DNA of 13,874 bases, from positions 1-13,874 of the forward strand of contig JAHRAJ010000024.1 of NCBI GenBank assembly GCA_020027365.1. Reading direction: 5' to 3'. Position 1 is the first letter of the stretch. The number at the start of each line of letters is the position of its first letter. The DNA is from Cenarchaeum sp. (GTDB lineage Archaea > Thermoproteota > Nitrososphaeria > Nitrososphaerales > Nitrosopumilaceae). Below the pieces are notes generated by a model. The model was not told the DNA's origin and ran no database searches. It saw only the letters and a program-made list of their open reading frames with translations. Below are positions 11,945 through 13,874 of the stretch, piece after piece. Made by a program: the position numbers and the translations under genes.

Positions 11945-12617
11945 GTATGTCACACCTGCCGCCGGCCTTGGCCTTGTACATGACGTCGGGCCTCCTTGTG
12001 AATATCCCGGATTCCATGACGCCTGCCACCCTGATCATCCTGTCCGAGAGCCGCCTTGGATACTTGATCGTGCCAAAGTCACAGTCCAGCACAATGTTGC
12101 CGTTTTCCGTAAAAAACGGATATCCCCTGCCGATCGTCCTGACCGACGGCGTGCCCCCAAGCCTCCTCATGGCGGCGGCGGCCGTCCTTCTTGCGTGCGG
12201 GTGGACCTCGACGGGAACCGCGCGGTTTAGCCTCCTCACAAACTTTGTCTCGTCTGCCATGATCACCACCTTTTTTGCACACCCGATCAGTATGCCCTCC
12301 CTGAGCAGCGCCCCCCCGCCGCCCTTTATCATGTACCCGTCCGCGTCCACCTGGTCTGTGCCGTCAAACACAGTGTCAATCGCCTCCACCCGGTCTGCCT
12401 CCACCACCGGCACGCCGCTGGCCTCTGCCACGGCCTTGATCTGCAGCGATGTCGGAACGCCCATTACGTCCATGCCTCTTGCATTAACATGCCTGCCAAG
12501 CGCCCTGACAAACGCCGTGGCGGCCCTTCCGCTCCCGAGTCCTAGGACATGCCCGTCCTCCACCATCCCGAGCGCGTCTGCCACCGCAATCCCAAACGCC
12601 CTGCTGTACGACGTCAT
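11937..12617 (-). CDS. rpiA: Ribose-5-phosphate isomerase A
   Basis: A 226-residue cytoplasmic enzyme interconverting ribose 5-phosphate and ribulose 5-phosphate; it supplies ribose for nucleotides in archaea that often lack an oxidative pentose phosphate pathway. GLGSGRAATAFVRALG (residues 26-41) is the phosphate-binding loop, normally GSGST, and GVPTSLQ follows. The catalytic block has D85 and D88 in FDGTDQVDADGY, K98 in IKGGGGALLRE and the base E107. The usual DGADEVD has become DGTDQVD, but the two catalytic aspartates remain. NGNIVLDCDFG is also conserved. Length matches the family. ATG 12617 overlaps the TGA of the upstream gene (ATGA, 12614-12617), implying translational coupling. No TATA box precedes it. 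The 3' end overlaps the convergent amidohydrolase by 8 nt. Confidence 0.95.
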   Translation of the reverse strand: MTSYSRAFGIAVADALGMVEDGHVLGLGSGRAATAFVRALGRHVNARGMDVMGVPTSLQIKAVAEASGVPVVEADRVEAIDTVFDGTDQVDADGYMIKGGGGALLREGILIGCAKKVVIMADETKFVRRLNRAVPVEVHPHARRTAAAAMRRLGGTPSVRTIGRGYPFFTENGNIVLDCDFGTIKYPRRLSDRMIRVAGVMESGIFTRRPDVMYKAKAGGRCDILT

Positions 12618-13690
12618 ACCTCGGCCTGTTCCAGCTTTGACAGGGTCTTGAGGATGTTGCCCTTTATCCTTTCAAGGTCGTCGCCGTCATCATCATCATC
12701 GTCATCGCTTATGCCGATGTCACCATGACCGCCGACCGCCGCCCCGGTCGCATCCTCCCCCTCCCCGCCGGGTGCGGGCACCCGTCTGGGCTCGGGCAGC
12801 TTTGCATCCTCGTCCCTACCGTCACGGATCGCCGCAACATCATCATCCCCGCCCCTTGTCACCGCCGGCGCCATGCCGCCCGTCCCCCCCTCCTCCGGCT
12901 TTGGCGCAACATCCCCTCCCGCCTGCCCCGGTTGCGCGGCACCGCCCTCCGACAACCTGTCGTCAAACGGATATCCGGCCGTCATCCTTCTTGGTATGGT
13001 GGTCAGCGTGGTAATCTCCACCGGGTGCTTGGGACCCGCGCCGACGGCGGGAATCTGGACGCCACCGCCACCGCCCCCGGCCTTTTCTGTCACCGACGGC
13101 TCTGCAACGGCGGCGGCCGCCACCGCCGCCGGCACCGCCTTTGCGACCGCCGCCCCTGTCTCGACCGCCGCCTCTTCCCCGACGCGCCTTTGCGGTTCCG
13201 CCACCGCCACCGCATCCGCAACCTTTTTTCCATCCTTTTCCTTCTTGTCCCCGCCGCCTGCCTGCAATCCCGACGTTGATATCTTTGCAGACAGCTCGTA
13301 CAGCCGGTTGTCCAGCCCCGACAGCTTTTGATCCATCAGCGTGATCAGCCCGTCCCCCACCGGGCCCAAATCCGGGTGTTTTTGCGCGGCCTCCAGCCTG
13401 TCAATCTTGGCCAGCACCACCCCCAGCTGGTGCTGGTACTTTAGCAGCAACCTGTCCCTTTGCGCGGCCGACAGCTCGCCACCGCCGCCGCCCTCGTACA
13501 ACCTTGCGATGGTCTTGTTCAGTATGTCCCTCTCGACGCCCAGCGCGCCGGCCTGCTCGCGGATCCTGCCACCGGCCCCGCCCGCACCGACCCTTTGCAG
13601 CCTTGTGCCGTCACCTCTGGGAAACCAGCGCATGACAACCGCGGCACCGGCGCCCGCCATCGAACCCAACAACACAGCTAGTTCCTGCAT
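12614..13690 (-). CDS. Membrane-anchored helical protein with long low-complexity tail
   Basis: A 358-residue protein of unknown function. Residues about 3-21 form an N-terminal membrane helix followed by RWFPRG, so the rest is probably cytoplasmic. Three helical stretches follow (about 40-65, 72-105, 112-138), among them ELSAAQRDRLLLKYQHQL and VLAKIDRLEAAQ, with a heptad-like pattern that suggests a coiled coil. Residues about 145-330 are Ala/Gly/Pro/Glu-rich low complexity. An acidic run of seven Asp precedes a conserved-looking C-terminal helix (ERIKGNILKTLSKLEQAEV). It could be a scaffold or membrane-tethered adaptor. ATG 13690 is preferred because minus-strand TAAATACT is centred 26 nt upstream; ATG 13702, four codons earlier, is the alternative. 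It is the first gene of an operon with rpiA, which it overlaps by four bases; why these two are coupled is unclear. Confidence 0.8.
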   Translation of the reverse strand: MQELAVLLGSMAGAGAAVVMRWFPRGDGTRLQRVGAGGAGGRIREQAGALGVERDILNKTIARLYEGGGGGELSAAQRDRLLLKYQHQLGVVLAKIDRLEAAQKHPDLGPVGDGLITLMDQKLSGLDNRLYELSAKISTSGLQAGGGDKKEKDGKKVADAVAVAEPQRRVGEEAAVETGAAVAKAVPAAVAAAAVAEPSVTEKAGGGGGGVQIPAVGAGPKHPVEITTLTTIPRRMTAGYPFDDRLSEGGAAQPGQAGGDVAPKPEEGGTGGMAPAVTRGGDDDVAAIRDGRDEDAKLPEPRRVPAPGGEGEDATGAAVGGHGDIGISDDDDDDDGDDLERIKGNILKTLSKLEQAEV

Positions 13691-13712
13691 CACGTATACC
13701 ATTTAATCCACG

Positions 13713-13720
13713 AGTATTTA
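13713..13720 (-). promoter_or_regulatory. TATA-like box for the membrane-anchored protein/rpiA operon
   Basis: The plus strand reads AGTATTTA; on the minus strand it is TAAATACT, centred about 26 nt upstream of ATG 13690 but only 15 nt upstream of ATG 13702. This favours the shorter start. Confidence 0.5.
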
Positions 13721-13744
13721 CGGATTTTTGCGTCCGGAAATCCG
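13721..13744. promoter_or_regulatory. Inverted repeat just upstream of the operon's TATA box
   Basis: CGGATTT (13721-13727) and AAATCCG (13738-13744) are perfect 7-bp inverted arms around a 10-bp centre. Its place directly upstream of the TATA box fits a site for a dimeric regulator or a BRE-adjacent element. Confidence 0.35.
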
Positions 13745-13783
13745 CAGCTGGCGCTAAACAGTTCAAGCAGTTATGTCGCAGGT

Positions 13784-13874
13784 AAGTATAACCGACCAAG
13801 GCCTACCGGCAATTCACAACTTAGAACGCAGCATCGGCGTGACGGAACAAAGTATAACCGACCAAGGCCTACCG
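13784..13874. CRISPR. Two 25-nt direct repeats with a 41-nt spacer: edge of a probable CRISPR array
   Basis: A 25-nt sequence that begins AAGTATAACC and ends GCCTACCG is present without mismatch at 13784-13808 and 13850-13874. The 41 nt between them (13809-13849) is unlike the repeat. Repeat and spacer lengths match those of archaeal arrays of the Sulfolobus kind (about 24-25 and about 40). The repeat has no obvious hairpin, also seen in that group. Only two copies are visible because the window ends at the last base of the second, so the repeat could be longer and the count is unknown. No earlier copy lies one 66-bp period to the left, so this is one end of the array. No cas gene is in the window, and a 66-bp-period tandem element of another kind cannot be excluded. 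Confidence 0.55.

Noticed and set aside
12725..13331. Plus-strand frames opposite the low-complexity part of the membrane-anchored protein.
   Set aside because: Complement of Ala/Gly/Pro-rich coding sequence; no start signal and no domain.

Overview
The window looks like a piece of a high-GC marine Thaumarchaeota (Nitrososphaerota) chromosome, most like Cenarchaeum symbiosum. The reasons are the neighbouring pair of ADP-forming hydroxyacyl-CoA synthetase and 4-hydroxybutyryl-CoA dehydratase (thaumarchaeal 3-hydroxypropionate/4-hydroxybutyrate carbon-fixation cycle), an archaeal-type signal peptidase, tRNAs without an encoded CCA, and TATA boxes centred about 25-27 nt upstream of start codons. 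The species name is an inference from memory, not a database result.

Layout, left to right: the 3' part of a tRNA-Val(UAC) (1-47); two minus-strand genes, a four-helix membrane protein with a CPAC motif (51-563) and a radical SAM enzyme (654-1541); a divergent intergenic region (1542-1818); a plus-strand run with a winged-helix regulator (1819-2121), a 3-TM protein (2144-2428), a 4-TM protein (2465-2929) and an RNase HI-like protein (2991-3359); then the carbon-fixation pair, an ADP-forming CoA ligase (3491-5611) and 4-hydroxybutyryl-CoA dehydratase (5729-7249).

The central block holds a minus-strand operon of a PRC-barrel/zinc-ribbon protein (8032-8850) and signal peptidase I (7277-8020), divergent from a thioredoxin (8940-9266). 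Two small zinc-ribbon proteins follow, convergent and tail to tail (9342-9920 and 9917-10282). Then come a minus-strand tRNA-Ala(CGC) (10378-10449), a cyclic amidohydrolase (10526-11944), and a minus-strand operon in which a membrane-anchored helical/low-complexity protein (12614-13690) overlaps ribose-5-phosphate isomerase A (11937-12617) by ATGA.

At the right edge two perfect copies of a 25-nt direct repeat flank a 41-nt unique sequence (13784-13874). These dimensions fit the start or end of a CRISPR array, but only two copies and no cas genes are visible. No intergenic stretch exceeds 300 bases; the longest, 1542-1818, holds two promoters and no convincing gene.

Almost every gene preceded by a free intergenic region has a TATA-like box at a spacing that predicts leaderless mRNA. 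I used this to choose starts, including one GTG (thioredoxin) and one TTG (amidohydrolase). Downstream genes of operons (signal peptidase, RNase H, rpiA) lack such a box and instead show Shine-Dalgarno-like motifs or start/stop overlap.
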